Part shown: positions 52,080 to 63,186 of the stretch, one piece after another | Layout of the letters: every line of letters starts with the position of its first letter | Numbering within the stretch: the stretch's first letter is position 1 | Source: Vitis vinifera | Lineage: Eukaryota; Streptophyta; Magnoliopsida; Vitales; Vitaceae | Direction of reading: 5' to 3' | Length of the DNA stretch: 64,000 nt | Assembly (NCBI RefSeq): GCF_030704535.1 | Contig: NC_081818.1 | Location: 30,150,001-30,214,000, forward strand | The notes under the pieces: model-generated | The model's input: the letters and a program-made list of their open reading frames with translations, nothing else | The model's database searches: none | What the model was told of the DNA's origin: nothing | Translations under genes and position numbers: made by a program

Positions 52080-52413
52080 TGCACTTACTAAATAGATTGT
52101 ACATTAGTTGTGTACAAATGAAGTAACACGAATATTTATGATAGTAAGTCCATTTCCATTAGTCGATCGATGGGAGTGAGAAGTTTGGGATATGTTTGGT
52201 GTTTCTTCCATCAATCATTTGGATCTATGCTGTATATCAACGGATTTTGGTTTCGAGGGTCATCCATTATGAAAAGACTTTCCTTAGAATGGATATGTGG
52301 AAGTATGCTATGATGATCCAGAGAAATATGTGATTTCTGAACTCATTGAGATGACCCAAGAATTTCGCTATTTCAATTTTGCTTGTCCTTGGGAACAACA
52401 TAATAATGGATAA
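52080..52413 (+). pseudogene. nad9: Nuclear copy of mitochondrial nad9 (3' half), NUMT
   Basis: Reading the plus strand gives decayed Nad9 (NADH dehydrogenase subunit 9): NEVTRI near 52117, then [45 protein letters not shown], and LIEMTQEFRYFNFACPWEQ ending at TAA 52411-52413. This follows the C-terminal half of plant Nad9 residue by residue. Several Arg codons have become Cys or stop codons, as expected from C-to-T decay of methylated DNA. The left limit is approximate, and mitochondrial DNA may continue to about 52620. Confidence 0.85.
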
Positions 52414-52619
52414 TTAAGAATTTAAATAGGTCCAATCTGGGGACAAAGAAATAGAAAATGTTATTTGCTTCGTCAAAATAAGTTATATGAAATGAAAGAG
52501 TTTCACGAGAATTGTCTTGATCATTGGATATCATTAAGAAATAGTCATTGAATGATTTCCTGCAATTTTTTTCAATATGGAATGAGTAAAGAATCAAGTA
52601 ATAAGTCATGTTAAAAAAG

Positions 52620-53370
52620 TAATCAAGATATAGATGATGATGATATCAATTGGTGTGTTAACAAAAATGATGAAGTTTGGTCATAGAAGGATAATATCAA
52701 CAAGTTGAAGGAAGTTGTAAAATAATAATATTGGAGAGCATGACTTAATTGATTAATAATGAGCGGAAAAAAGGAAAATTAGAAAGGAATAAAATTTTGG
52801 GCTCCTCTTGTGCACATACTCCTCTGAAACTTGAAAGCAGCTTTTCTCATGGTGGTAAGGGAATTTCAAGTCCACGTTATGATTGGTAGGGGGAGGAGCA
52901 TAGTGATGATTGAAATGAGACACATGCTTAAAACTTAGGGGTCTCCGTCTCTCCAAGATTGAATATAAAACATGTAATGTAACTAAGAACCAAATCCCAT
53001 GTCCTCTTTTTGTATTGCTTAGGGAAGCAAGAAGCAACCAGGCAACAATTTTTACAATGGAGCTACTTTTAATTGTCCTAGCATATTGGTGATAAAAAGC
53101 ATCATATGGATTTGGTTGAGTGCAAGGCTACAAAGAAAATTATATAGGAATTTCTAAAAAGGTGGTCCTAGTGAGAGCAAATCATTAGACATGGTCCTTT
53201 ATCTTGTATATGTTCAAACTTTGATGATTTAATTTGTCACTCACTTGTGCCAAATACAATAGTTTCCTCACTTTTTCCCATTCTCCCTAGAGACGCCAAA
53301 TGGGTGTTTCTTTCTTTTTAATTTTTTTTTCTTATTATTATTATAGCTTTTGCCAAATAAAGAAATGGGT
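52620..53370. other. Spacer after the nad9 fragment
   Basis: No gene is recognised. About 52780-53040 is less AT-rich and has short open frames on the minus strand, with no family resemblance that I can name. Confidence 0.3.
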
Positions 53371-53374
53371 TAAC

Positions 53375-53890
53375 CTAATTATATTTAGAAATTGCATGCT
53401 TTTATCATATTTAGAAATAACTTAATCATATTTAAGAAGTAATTTGATTTAAGTCATAAAAATAAGAAACTATTGTGATTTATTTCAACTATTAAAGATA
53501 GAAGTAAGATAGTGTCATAGTATTGTAACATGACCTAAATAATATTTAGATTTGTTATATAGAAAGATAAATGACCCAATAAATGTGTCAATGTTTATAA
53601 TGGTTTAATGTTGATTTTGGTCTAGACATGTCACAACATGGATTTTTAATTGTTATATAATCTAGTTATTTTTAGAAAGCAATTTGATCAATTTGTGCAA
53701 TTTTGTCACATATAGAAATAACTTGATCATATTTGAACGTAACTGCATTGAGTCATTTTCTAATATGATGAATATGAATTTGAAAAGTAAGATTCAATTT
53801 AAATTTAATCTAATTATTGAAGATGGAGGTTGGATGGTTTCATGGTAATGTAACATAGCAACTACATAGTGAGGCCTATGACTCAATAAA
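53375..53890. repeat. Diverged tandem repeat, about 290-bp unit, two copies
   Basis: The two halves, about 53375-53600 and 53660-53890, share TAGAAATAACTTGATCATATTT-type cores, a TTGAGTCAT-like block, an ATTATTGAAGATGGAGGT-like block and a TAATGTAACAT-like block in the same order. The copies are strongly diverged. Confidence 0.5.
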
Positions 53891-54073
53891 AATCAAATTT
53901 CAATTACTAAATTTGTATTAATTTATGAGATTTAGTCAAGAAGAAAAAGTTTCTAATGCTATATAGTGTCTTCTTAAATTGTATAAATTTATACTGAAGT
54001 AAGGATTTACACTTAGTGGACGATATATATATACACAGAATGGGAACAGACGGTTGCACTGAAGATACTATAA

Positions 54074-54197
54074 TGGGCCGATGTTGTATCAATGGGCCTC
54101 CATTGCCAATATTGGTAGCCCACTCCTGGAGATCCAAATTTCTACGTCAGCATTTTGGTTTTTGTGGTGGGCCAAATTGAAACGGTCTTAATGGGCC
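54074..54197. promoter_or_regulatory. Cluster of four TGGGCC (site II-like) elements
   Basis: TGGGCC occurs at 54074, 54093, 54168 and 54192. Clusters of this motif are known from promoters of plant growth and translation genes (TCP-binding site II). The RING gene leader begins about 700 bases downstream. Confidence 0.4.
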
Positions 54198-54791
54198 TTT
54201 ATGGCATAATAAGCCTTGGTCATGTGGTGCCATGTCTATCCAACTTTGCTATAAAAAACTTACCAAAAAAGAAATGAAATTTATAATTTTTTTTTCTCTT
54301 CGTTTGCCGTGCACGCTACTCATCCTAAAATTAAATTGCAAACCTTTTAATAATAGAAAAATCCAACCAAATAATTTTTAAGATTAGTTTGATTCGATTT
54401 AAATAATAGGTTGGATGCAAATTAATTTAAAGTGTAATTTATTTTGGAAATAATTAAATCAACTTGGATCTAAAATTCAAAACATATGTAAATTTTTTAA
54501 TCCAAAATATAATATATACATTTAAAAATTAATTTCACCATAATTTAATAATAATAAATTACTTCAAGAATTTATATATATAATTCAGTGGATTTCATTG
54601 GATTTTTTTTATTAGGAGACAAGAATGTAGAAAATTGAACCATTAAAAAATGATTTATAAAATTCCCAAATCGAAGAATTTTGATTGAATTGGATCGCTG
54701 TTTTTCCCTTTTCGCTAATTCTGACTTGTAGGTTCCGAACTTATGGTTCCAACTACCATGACCAAGCCCTAAACGATATGGCTTTGGAACC

Positions 54792-54807
54792 GAAACGACG
54801 TCGTTTC
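54792..54807. promoter_or_regulatory. Perfect 16-bp palindrome GAAACGACGTCGTTTC in the RING gene promoter
   Basis: A perfect palindrome centred on GACGTC, about 100 bases before the likely first leader exon of the RING gene. It is the best version of the motif also found at 17891 and 29731. Confidence 0.6.
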
Positions 54808-54879
54808 TAATTCACTCGGCTCCTCTTCCCTGACGCGAGGACAGCTTTAACGAATAAAAAGGGAAAAAGGCAAATAAAA

Positions 54880-56557
54880 CAAATGGCAGTTGGGCTCCTC
54901 GACACACCGACGTACATGGTTTGAGGACCCTCTTCTCAATCTCTCCCTCCATGTTTTCATTCGGAGTCCCGAGAAACAAACAAACGGTAAAGATCGCTTC
55001 ATCTCCCAATATTGCGGATCTTCCGATTTTAATTTTATTTTTCCCTTTTATTGTATTTCAAATTGTTTTTTTTTTTTTCAATTTTTGGTGGATGAATTGG
55101 CTCGGGATTGTTCTGTTTGGTTCAATCGTGGTTTGTAATAATTTAGAGGTCCTCTAATGGTTTCTATGGGTTATGTGATAGTCTATGAATGTGGAGCATA
55201 TGTGGCTCAAACAGTGAGCTTGTCTCCCAAACAATCCAAAAAGCATTTTCTTTACTCCCATTGTTGGCTCTGATCACTTTTTGATTAGATAAAATGTAAT
55301 CAGTTTGTGTTTTTCTTTTCGATTGGGTTGCATATGGAGAGTGTTAGGGTTCGAAATGTTGCTTGGACTCTTATTCAGCAATCCAACGAAAAGGGGAGTG
55401 GGTTTTACTTGCTTGATGGAAATTGGGGATAATTTGATCCGAGTGGTTAATTGAAATTCTTTCTATTAATCATTGTCAATGGGTCTGCTAACATGGAGGT
55501 TAGTATTAAGTAGCAAATGGTTAGAGTGGATTCTTGCTCTGACTGGATCAAAGAAGCTGGCCTGAGCTTCAGTTAGATCTTCGTTCTGAAGTGAGCTGAG
55601 ATCAGCTGAGTTTTTACCGCTATACTCCAATCATTATGGTGCTTCTGTAGCTCAGTACATCGGTGTTAATTACCAGGAAGTTGGAGTTGCAATCCATGGT
55701 GTTTATCCTTGTTGCCTCTTCAAGCTACCTGAATTTATGTGTCCTGAATCTTTTCATGAAAGGTTCACATTGAGAATCCTTCATTGGTTTGTCCATGACT
55801 TCATTTGAGCATTGAGCATAGAGCACAATAGTCAATGACTTTGTATCTTCTATGGTTAGAATCATTGAATGATATAGTTCATAGGTCAAAATTCAAGGTT
55901 GTTTCAATCTGTTCCGGATTGTATTGATCCTTAATAGTGGTTATTGGTATTCTTGATTTTTTATCAATATCCTACCTTTTGTGAGGTTGTTCTTTTTAAC
56001 TGTGAACAAACATGCTTAGCAGTTTTTATTTCGATATGTAAATAAAATTTATAAAGGGGAAAAAGGAAGCAGTGAACTTTCTAGTACTCAGGACCTCTAG
56101 AATAAGCAAGATGCAGGGGGAAAAAAGAACTACAAACTGTGTACCCCTTTTAACTTCTAGCTGCACTTGAGTCGAGAAACTCCCGTAAGGAGACTTGTTC
56201 TTGGACTAAAACCAAGGTTGACTTCCAGAAAGAAATGTGTGTCTATTCACAGTCTCCCTGTAATGTGTTTTCAGGGCCATTAATCCAAGATGGAGCACTG
56301 GCTTATTCCGGTAAAGTAGATTCCATTCTGGTGGAAACTGAAATGCCTACTGAACTGGAGTCATTCAAGGAGATCTGGTGAGCACTTTACTTCCCATTTT
56401 CCTTTCAGGTATAATTTTTCTTTTAATGAGGATGCTGCTGTCATGATGGGAAGTGAACTCCTCAAGGCTTGGGCTGATGATGAATATTGCATTCTAATGT
56501 TCAGCCTGCACAAGTTTAGCAACTGATGTTCTTCTTGGAGAGAGAATCTCTACTTCC
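54880..56557 (+). other. Putative 5' leader exons and introns of the RING gene
   Basis: A pyrimidine-rich leader ends at an AACG/GTAAAG donor near 54987. A likely second leader exon, 56275-56377, is bounded by TTTTCAG and TGGTGAGC. A third exon would begin at 56505 after GTTCAG and contain the coding ATG at 56558. This is inferred from splice signals only. Confidence 0.45.
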
Positions 56558-57370
56558 ATGATGTGGAATTTTGCATCCAACTGCATAGCTGGAAGTGTTG
56601 GACTGAAGAACAACTCTCCAAAACCAACTCAAGTTGCTTCTGAATGCTCAGACGATGAGGTTTCTTCAAATATCAGCAGAGAGGAAGGTCTAGAGTGTCC
56701 AATATGCTTTGAATCTTTCAACATTGTTGAAAATGTGCCCTATGTTTTATGGTGTGGCCATACCCTCTGTAAAAATTGCATCCTTGGACTACACTGGGCT
56801 GTTGTGAAATTTCCCACTCTACCAATTCAACTTCCTCTCTTCATCTCTTGCCCATGGTGCAACCTTTTATCCTTCCGTCTCGTTTACAAGGGAAGCCTCA
56901 AGTTCCCTCGCAAGAACTACTTTCTTCTCTGGATGCTTGAGAGCATGAATGGTGACAGAGAGAAGTCTCATTCCTCGTTTTCTGGAGATCATCATCAACC
57001 AGTCTGGTCATCAGACAGCAATTTAGCCCTGGGGAGTCAAGTGAACCACAGAATCCTCAGGAGGGAACAATTTATTCACCATTCTGGACCATCAGGATCA
57101 AACCATGAAGATGGCCATGTAAATAACTACCTCACCCTTGAGAGACTACATTCTTCTCTTCACAAGTCACTGGTTTTCTTTGTTCAGCTGACAGCTAAGT
57201 TCCCATTGGTGGTCATACTTCTTCTCATTGTCTTATATGCCATACCTGCCAGTGCAGCCATTCTGGCCTTGTACATACTCATCACAGTTCTCTTTGCTCT
57301 GCCATCAGTTCTGATGCTGTACTTTGCATATCCTAGTCTGGATTGGCTGGCAAGGGAAATCATTACTTGA
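56558..57370 (+). CDS. C3HC4 RING-finger protein with C-terminal membrane segments (predicted E3 ligase)
   Basis: A single coding exon of 270 aa; the second Met at 56561 could also start. The RING lies at residues about 47-102: CPICFESF, then WCGHTLCKNC, then SCPWCN, giving the C3HC4 zinc ligands with an unusually long spacer between the ligand pairs. A conserved block FRLVYKGSLKFPRKNYFLLWMLE follows. Two hydrophobic segments near residues 208-260 (PLVVILLLIVLYAIP and ILALYILITVLFALP) should anchor it in a membrane with the RING facing the cytosol. It probably ubiquitinates membrane-linked substrates; no partner can be named. The palindromic element and TGGGCC cluster upstream suggest broad expression. 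Confidence 0.85.
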   Translation: MMWNFASNCIAGSVGLKNNSPKPTQVASECSDDEVSSNISREEGLECPICFESFNIVENVPYVLWCGHTLCKNCILGLHWAVVKFPTLPIQLPLFISCPWCNLLSFRLVYKGSLKFPRKNYFLLWMLESMNGDREKSHSSFSGDHHQPVWSSDSNLALGSQVNHRILRREQFIHHSGPSGSNHEDGHVNNYLTLERLHSSLHKSLVFFVQLTAKFPLVVILLLIVLYAIPASAAILALYILITVLFALPSVLMLYFAYPSLDWLAREIIT

Positions 57371-57570
57371 ATGCTCTTGGTTGCTTAGCTCGTAAGCCCT
57401 GTGAATACAAGTTTGTTCCTCCACTAGAATAGCATCAGCTACTACAATTTGACGACTCCACTCTCTCCCAGGGCCTGCCCCCCTGAATCCTTCAATCTGT
57501 TTCCAGAATAATTCCAGCTTTTAGCATATCTTGTAACTGCGAGTTTTTGGAATTTGACTACTGGTGGAAG

Positions 57571-57670
57571 CAAGAAGTTATTTTCTTTGGGCATATACAT
57601 ATGGGTCCCTCTTGCAAGAAGTTGATTTCTTTGGGCATATATGCATACGGGTCCCTCTTGCAAGAAGTTA
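57571..57670. repeat. Tandem repeat of about 45 bp (two copies plus a partial third)
   Basis: CAAGAAGTT...TTTCTTTGGGCATATA...GGGTCCCTCTTG occurs at 57571-57614 and 57615-57660, followed by CAAGAAGTTA of a third unit. It lies in the likely 3' untranslated region of the RING gene. Confidence 0.9.
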
Positions 57671-57769
57671 AAGCAAGTGATTATAGTCAGGGAAGTGTGA
57701 TTCTATGGCTTGATTTACATGAAATCTATTTTGATATCTCTGTGTGATGTGAATGTGTAAAGAGTATGG

Positions 57770-58833
57770 TTTTGTTTGCCAGTGAGTTTGTTTGATATGT
57801 ATATGAATACACATAGTTAGACCATGGATTGTGATCAAAATTGCATGTTTCAGAGTAATTGGAAGTTCTTTCCTTAATTACTTGGGTATTACAGGATAAT
57901 CAAAATTAAAACAACATTGCTCCTAGTACAATGTCCAAAGTATCAAGAGGATGGATGCTGCATGTGATATCTCTTATCATCCTAAAAAAATGTTCTCTGA
58001 CATCCAGGGCTGCGTGGGTTAAAAAATATACCAACCCGAAACCATTAGGCTGGTAACTCTTCCACATTATTAATTTTTAATTTCATTATTTATTATTTTA
58101 TTTAAGATAAAGAAATATAAGAAAAAATATATTTATCTTTTAATTATATTAAATTAATGGATTTATCATTTTTATTTATATAAATTAATAAATAATGAGA
58201 CATTTGATTTTTAACCTCACATTCCTTTGTAATGTAACTTTTTTTTTAAAACTACAAGACATTGAGATTAATAGGATAACTTAACTGTAGAAATAATTAA
58301 AAATCAAAAAATGATTTAAGTCTCCAAGACATTATTAGTTTCGAATAAATATAAATGAGTTTAAGATTTTTTCAAAATCAGGTGTTAATAGATTTTGTTC
58401 CATCTTACTATTAACTATTAAGTAAAAAATTATTTTAATTTATTTTATTTTAATTTTCAACTTTTTTTTAATATATATATATAATAAGATATTTTACTTT
58501 TCATATAAATAAATTATAAAAATTTATAATATCTATTTATTTATTTTTAGTATAATTTAAGATTTTAAAAGTAAAAAATACACACTACCGATGGGTACGA
58601 GAATGTTTTATATTTGTACCGTCCAATTAAATTTTTTTAATAAATATAAAAATAGATATAAATAAATGACACATGATTATTAATTGGTCGGAGGGCCTGA
58701 CCCGAAACCGCCCCATTCTCATCCCCGCCGAGAATAAGTGAAAACCACCTTATTTACCTGGATGCTATTTAGTATTTTTCACCATCCACACAAAAATCCT
58801 CAAAATCCATGTAGGACAATCTATAATGGAACT
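57770..58833. other. AT-rich spacer with possible transposon ends
   Basis: No gene is supported. Sequences near 58015-58060 (ACCAACCCGAAACC) and 58690-58735 (CCTGACCCGAAACCGCC) resemble each other and could mark a decayed DNA element of about 700 bp. This is a weak call. Confidence 0.3.
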
Positions 58834-58843
58834 CCACGTGTCA
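58834..58843. promoter_or_regulatory. G-box/ABRE-like CCACGTGTCA upstream of the DUF4336 gene
   Basis: An ACGTG core about 110 bases before the start codon. The site is typical of light- or abscisic-acid-responsive bZIP and bHLH binding, and fits a plastid protein gene. Confidence 0.5.
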
Positions 58844-58948
58844 CAAATATAGCCTGTAATCTCAAACCTGGGTCCGGACCATCTTGGAGGCACTACTCTA
58901 CGTTCACAACTTCCAGTGGGTTTATGGTATAGAATTTTCAGAACAAAA

Positions 58949-61900
58949 ATGGTGGCAGCCGTTGCCGTGTTCTCCCCAAAATCTTCTCTTTTGCAGAACC
59001 CCATCTCTTTCAGAGGACCTAATTCTTCTTTTCTTGGTGGATCCTTGAAGGGTCTTTGCTTGCAGTTGAAACCCAGAAACAGAAGCAGAGATTTCATCAA
59101 TTTGGTGGTTGCTTCTGCTAGCAGCAGTAGCAGTAGCAGTACCAACAGCAGTGGCGGCGGCAGGTTTTATCTCAACTTCACTGGGTTTCCCTTCCCTCTT
59201 GGCCCTTTTCTCAATAGGCGCACTATTAGGACTGAGGTCGTCTTCTTTATCTTTGTCTTTGCTTCTGACTTTCCCCCTATTTTATTTTTCAAATTTCAAG
59301 AACTTGGGTTGCTGTTATTTGCTTTCTGTACCATGGAAAAAAGGGAAAATAATTATCTAGGGGTTTTATTTTTTAGATTATGATTTTGCCTATGCGTTTG
59401 CAGAGTTTTCTATACCTTTGAGTGGTGAAAAATTGTGATATTAGTGGTCATAAGCTATCTCTGGGCTGTTTGATTTTGATGCATGAACCACTGTGATTAC
59501 TTGATTGGCTTACCTGTATGCCTTTTTGGACATGAGCGATCAAGTGTTCCATGAAAGCCTTTATTCTATAGATCAAGTGTTTGGTTGTTATTACTCTTTT
59601 GTGCCTTATTCTATGTAGGCTTTTTATTTTGAGTTACTTCAACTCAATATTATTGTTCAGTTGGGGAAATTGAAGAAAGCTCTCATTTCATCATCTCCCT
59701 TAATATTTGAATCATAAAAGATTCTAATGACAACCTTTTTGAAAATAATCTAGGAGAAATTTTCTTGCTAATCAATTTAGCTTTTATAAACAACACTACT
59801 TGATGATTTGGAAGGTGTTTCAGATTTCTGAGTACTAGGTATGTAGTGACCTTGGTGAGTATGTATAAGTGAAAAAACGAAAACAAAAATGTCCACAACA
59901 CCTTTTCAATGCCTGTCGTCTTCGGAGGTTGGGTTGCCATGTAACAAAGCTAGAACATTTTGTGACTTAGGCTGCATAACAATTTTTTCCAATTTTTAAG
60001 CAGAAATTTGTAAGTTAACTAAGTTGGAACTTGGAAGTAGGTGGACGTGTTAGGACAATAAGTCGTTATTGTTTGTTGGTAACTTTATTCCATTTTATTT
60101 TTTGGCTTAAGACTCTTTTTAAAGAGTGACTTATTCTCATTGAAGATTCATGGTTACTGTTTCATCCAATCGAAAAGTCACTAGTACATCTAAAAAGGTT
60201 TGATTTGTGGCAAGTTAGGTAATCAAAGGTATAATAAGGATCGGTATGTTTTTTTGGATTAAAAAATATTTTATTTAATATTTAAAAACTGTAGGGACCC
60301 CTTGAGTAGGGAACAACGCTCTAGCATTGGTATCGCTTAAGCGCTCCTATTGAATCTTGCCATAATATGACAAAATATTTTCGAGATATTCACCCAAATT
60401 GAGTTTGGAAACTTTGAGATACTGATTCCCTTCGACTTATATCTTATATATACCTCATTATAACTCTTCTAGGGTGAGAGATTTTGGAGGAATTTTATCG
60501 AAGAGTGAGCCTAACAAGCCACACCATTCCCAATCTCTCAAGAAAGATTCAAGCGTTGAATCTAGGGTTGTTGAAGACCTGTATCCCTGATGCGATTGGA
60601 GGTTGTTGCATTCAGGACGTGGAACAAGTTGTAAGTATTGGAGAGTAAGTCTTTAGGGTAAAACTGTCAGGTAAATCTATGTAACTTAATCTTATATAGT
60701 GGATTTAGATCAAAGGTCTTATATATCGTGGTTTTTTATCTCCACGGTTAGTGTGGGGGTTTTTTCACATAAAAAAATTTCTGTGTCTCATTGCTTATTT
60801 TTGTGATTATTGTGATTACTTTGATCATATATATATTATCTTTGATATCTCGTAGGTTTAATTGAGTTAAAAACTCATATCCCTATTTAAGAAATATTTT
60901 AAATACATCCATTCACCCCCTCTAGGTATTACCCTACTTGGCCTAGGTTTTTCAGGTTGTTTTTCATTACAGAAACTAATCCTTTCCATCGCATAAATGT
61001 CCTTGGTAGGCTGTGAAGGACTGCATATGGCTATTCGAGCAAGAGCAAGCTTTGGGCTTCAGCAGTGTCTCAACAAACATTCGAATGACAGTTATAAAGC
61101 TCAAATCTGGAGGACTATGGGTCCATGCACCCATTGCACCTACCAAGGAGTGTATTCAGGTTCTGTTTAGTTCTCTATTTTTACTCATGTGTCCATCGAT
61201 ACTTGTAAGACACTATGGCAGCAATTGTATCTGCCTAAAGCCAAAATGTTGCATTTTATTTTCATCGTATTTGAAAATGAGTCTTTTTTCTCCCATATTG
61301 TTATCATGAGTTTTAGGTGTTTTCTTAACATGTTTTTTTTTTTTTTTTCCGAAAAGGTCATTCAAGTTTTTGTGACATCCCTCCCCCAACCCCATCATTT
61401 TGTTTAATTGCTTGGGTTGTTAATCCATTTTGCACAAAGAATCCAAGTATTCAGATGCTGATCAAAGTGAAGCTAAGTCCACTCATTTCCACATGGTTTC
61501 AAAATGCCTTGATATTGAACAAGTCAGTTTCTTGGTGGGCTATCCAAGAATGGTACTGTGCTAGAAGGATATGGAATCTGGTATAGGATGAAGTTAGTCA
61601 TCTTTGTTTACCAGATATATAAAAACTCCATTTTCTTGCTCACTTTGATTATTTCAATCCATCTTTTGCAAGCTATGCATATTTTCTTTCTGATTCACCA
61701 ATGAATCTTGATTTACAAGGGATTGTTTTGCTTCTTGGCAGCTTGTGAAGGAGTTGGGGGCTCCAGTAGAATACATCATCCTTCCTACATTTGCTTATGA
61801 GCATAAAATATTTGTTGGCCCATTTTCTAGAAAGTTCCCTCAGGCACAGATATGGGTGGCACCAAGACAATGGAGTTGGCCTTTGAATTTGCCACTTGAG

Positions 61901-63186
61901 TTTTTTGGAATTTTCCGTGCCAAAACATTGAAAGATGAGGATATGTCGACACCTTGGGCTAGTGAGATTGAACAAAAAGTTCTAAGCTCACCTGAAGTTG
62001 GTAATGTTAATCACACAAGCATGATTCAACTTTATCCTGATGAAGCATTAGTTTGAATTGTGCTCTTTGAATCATTTCAGGAATAGGACCATATGTGGAG
62101 GTAGCTTTTTATCATAAGCGTTCAAGAACACTACTGGTAACGGACGCGGTAATTTTTGTCCCAAGGCAACCACCTGAATGTATTAGCAAAGAATCACTTT
62201 TGGCATCTGCAAAGAATGGTTTGGCAGTAAAACTTCTTAGTAAAGGAAAGGAAGTCCCTGAGGAATCAGTAGTTGATAATAAGATGAACCGTCAAAAAGG
62301 TTAGTCCTCTCTTCCATTTCAAACGGCTCCAAATTTCCTAAATTAGAAGTGAAATTAAGAAAAATGCCACTGCAACTCGGGTTGAACATGTGCTTGAAAT
62401 GAAAGGAATTGACTAGCGTAGATTGTTGGTGCAGGGTGGGAAAGAATGGTTCTTCAAATACTATTTCTTGGTCCATCAAATCTGTTGGAACCTAATGCTA
62501 GCTTTGCTCAGATGTCACAGAAGCTGATTGTTTCGCCTATTGTAAAGACACTGGTTTTTAGCAAAGTTCCTGAAAAGGTAAAAAACAATCTGGCAATTTT
62601 TTTTGAGCATCTGTAGCTAGTCTCATTACCATTTATAAAAGTGCGCCCTATCATGGTACAGAGGAGTGCTTCCAATCACTGAGCATAAACGTGAAAGGAG
62701 ATTCCCCTGTCATGTCTCATGGTAGCATATTTTGAGTAGATCCTCACCACATTTGGTTTATGTCTCAAACAAATCCCGTTTTAAGTTTAGACGACAATCT
62801 CAGGGATAAAGTAAAAATTGCGAGTCCTGACTTTCAGAAAATGTTTTAAGTTTGACCATCTCTTGCATGTTTCTTAAAAATTCCAGGTCAGGGATTGGAT
62901 TGATGGAATCACACAGGACTGGAGGTTCAAGAGAATAATTCCTGCTCATTTTTCAGCTCCAATAAATGCAAGCAGGTCTGATTTCTTAGCAGCATTTGCA
63001 TTTCTTGACGACCTCCTGGGTGAACGTTATGTTACTCGGCCTTCACTCTCTCTTCTCTTCACATCACTCATGGGGAAGGCTGCAAGCTACTTCCCTCCAG
63101 ATGACATGAAAACATTATCATCCCTTGATGAATTTCTAGTCTCTGTTGGAGTTGTGAAGAAGACAGTCTCAGGCCGGAAACGATGA
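58949..63186 (+). CDS. DUF4336 family protein, predicted chloroplast
   Basis: Six exons, 58949-59236, 61010-61159, 61742-62000, 62081-62299, 62435-62577 and 62887-63186, join in frame to 452 aa. The first 55-60 residues are rich in Ser and basic residues, ending before a poly-Ser tract, as in a transit peptide. The domain begins at WLFEQEQALGFSSVSTNIRMTVIKL and includes GLWVHAPIAPTKEC, VEYIILPTFAYEHKIFVGPFSRKFP, IWVAPRQWSWPLNLPLEFFG and RTLLVTDAVIFVP. Its layout recalls metallo-beta-lactamase-like folds, but the usual HxHxDH zinc motif is not seen, so catalysis cannot be assumed. The C-terminal part is DWRFKRIIPAHFSAPINASRSDFLAAFAFLDDLL. Cyanobacterial relatives exist, supporting a plastid role. 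Intron 1 (1.8 kb) holds an LTR-like fragment. Confidence 0.88.
60290..60954 (+). mobile_element. Probable solo or partial copia-type LTR in intron 1 of the DUF4336 gene
   Basis: The 3' part has features usual for copia LTRs: an R/U5-like CGTGGTTTTTTATCTCCACGG hairpin, a C-rich CATTCACCCCCTCTAGG tail, and a terminal GGCCTAGG-type segment. No internal genes, primer site or second LTR are found nearby. The boundaries are approximate and no clear target-site duplication is seen. It is an old, broken fossil. Confidence 0.5.

Noticed and set aside
52373-52609. 78-codon minus-strand frame as a gene
   Set aside because: The plus strand of its 3' part is decayed mitochondrial nad9, so the minus frame is incidental.
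61745-62056. DUF4336 exon 3 reading through to a stop at 62056
   Set aside because: The GTAATG donor at 62001 joins in phase to the conserved exon beginning at 62081.
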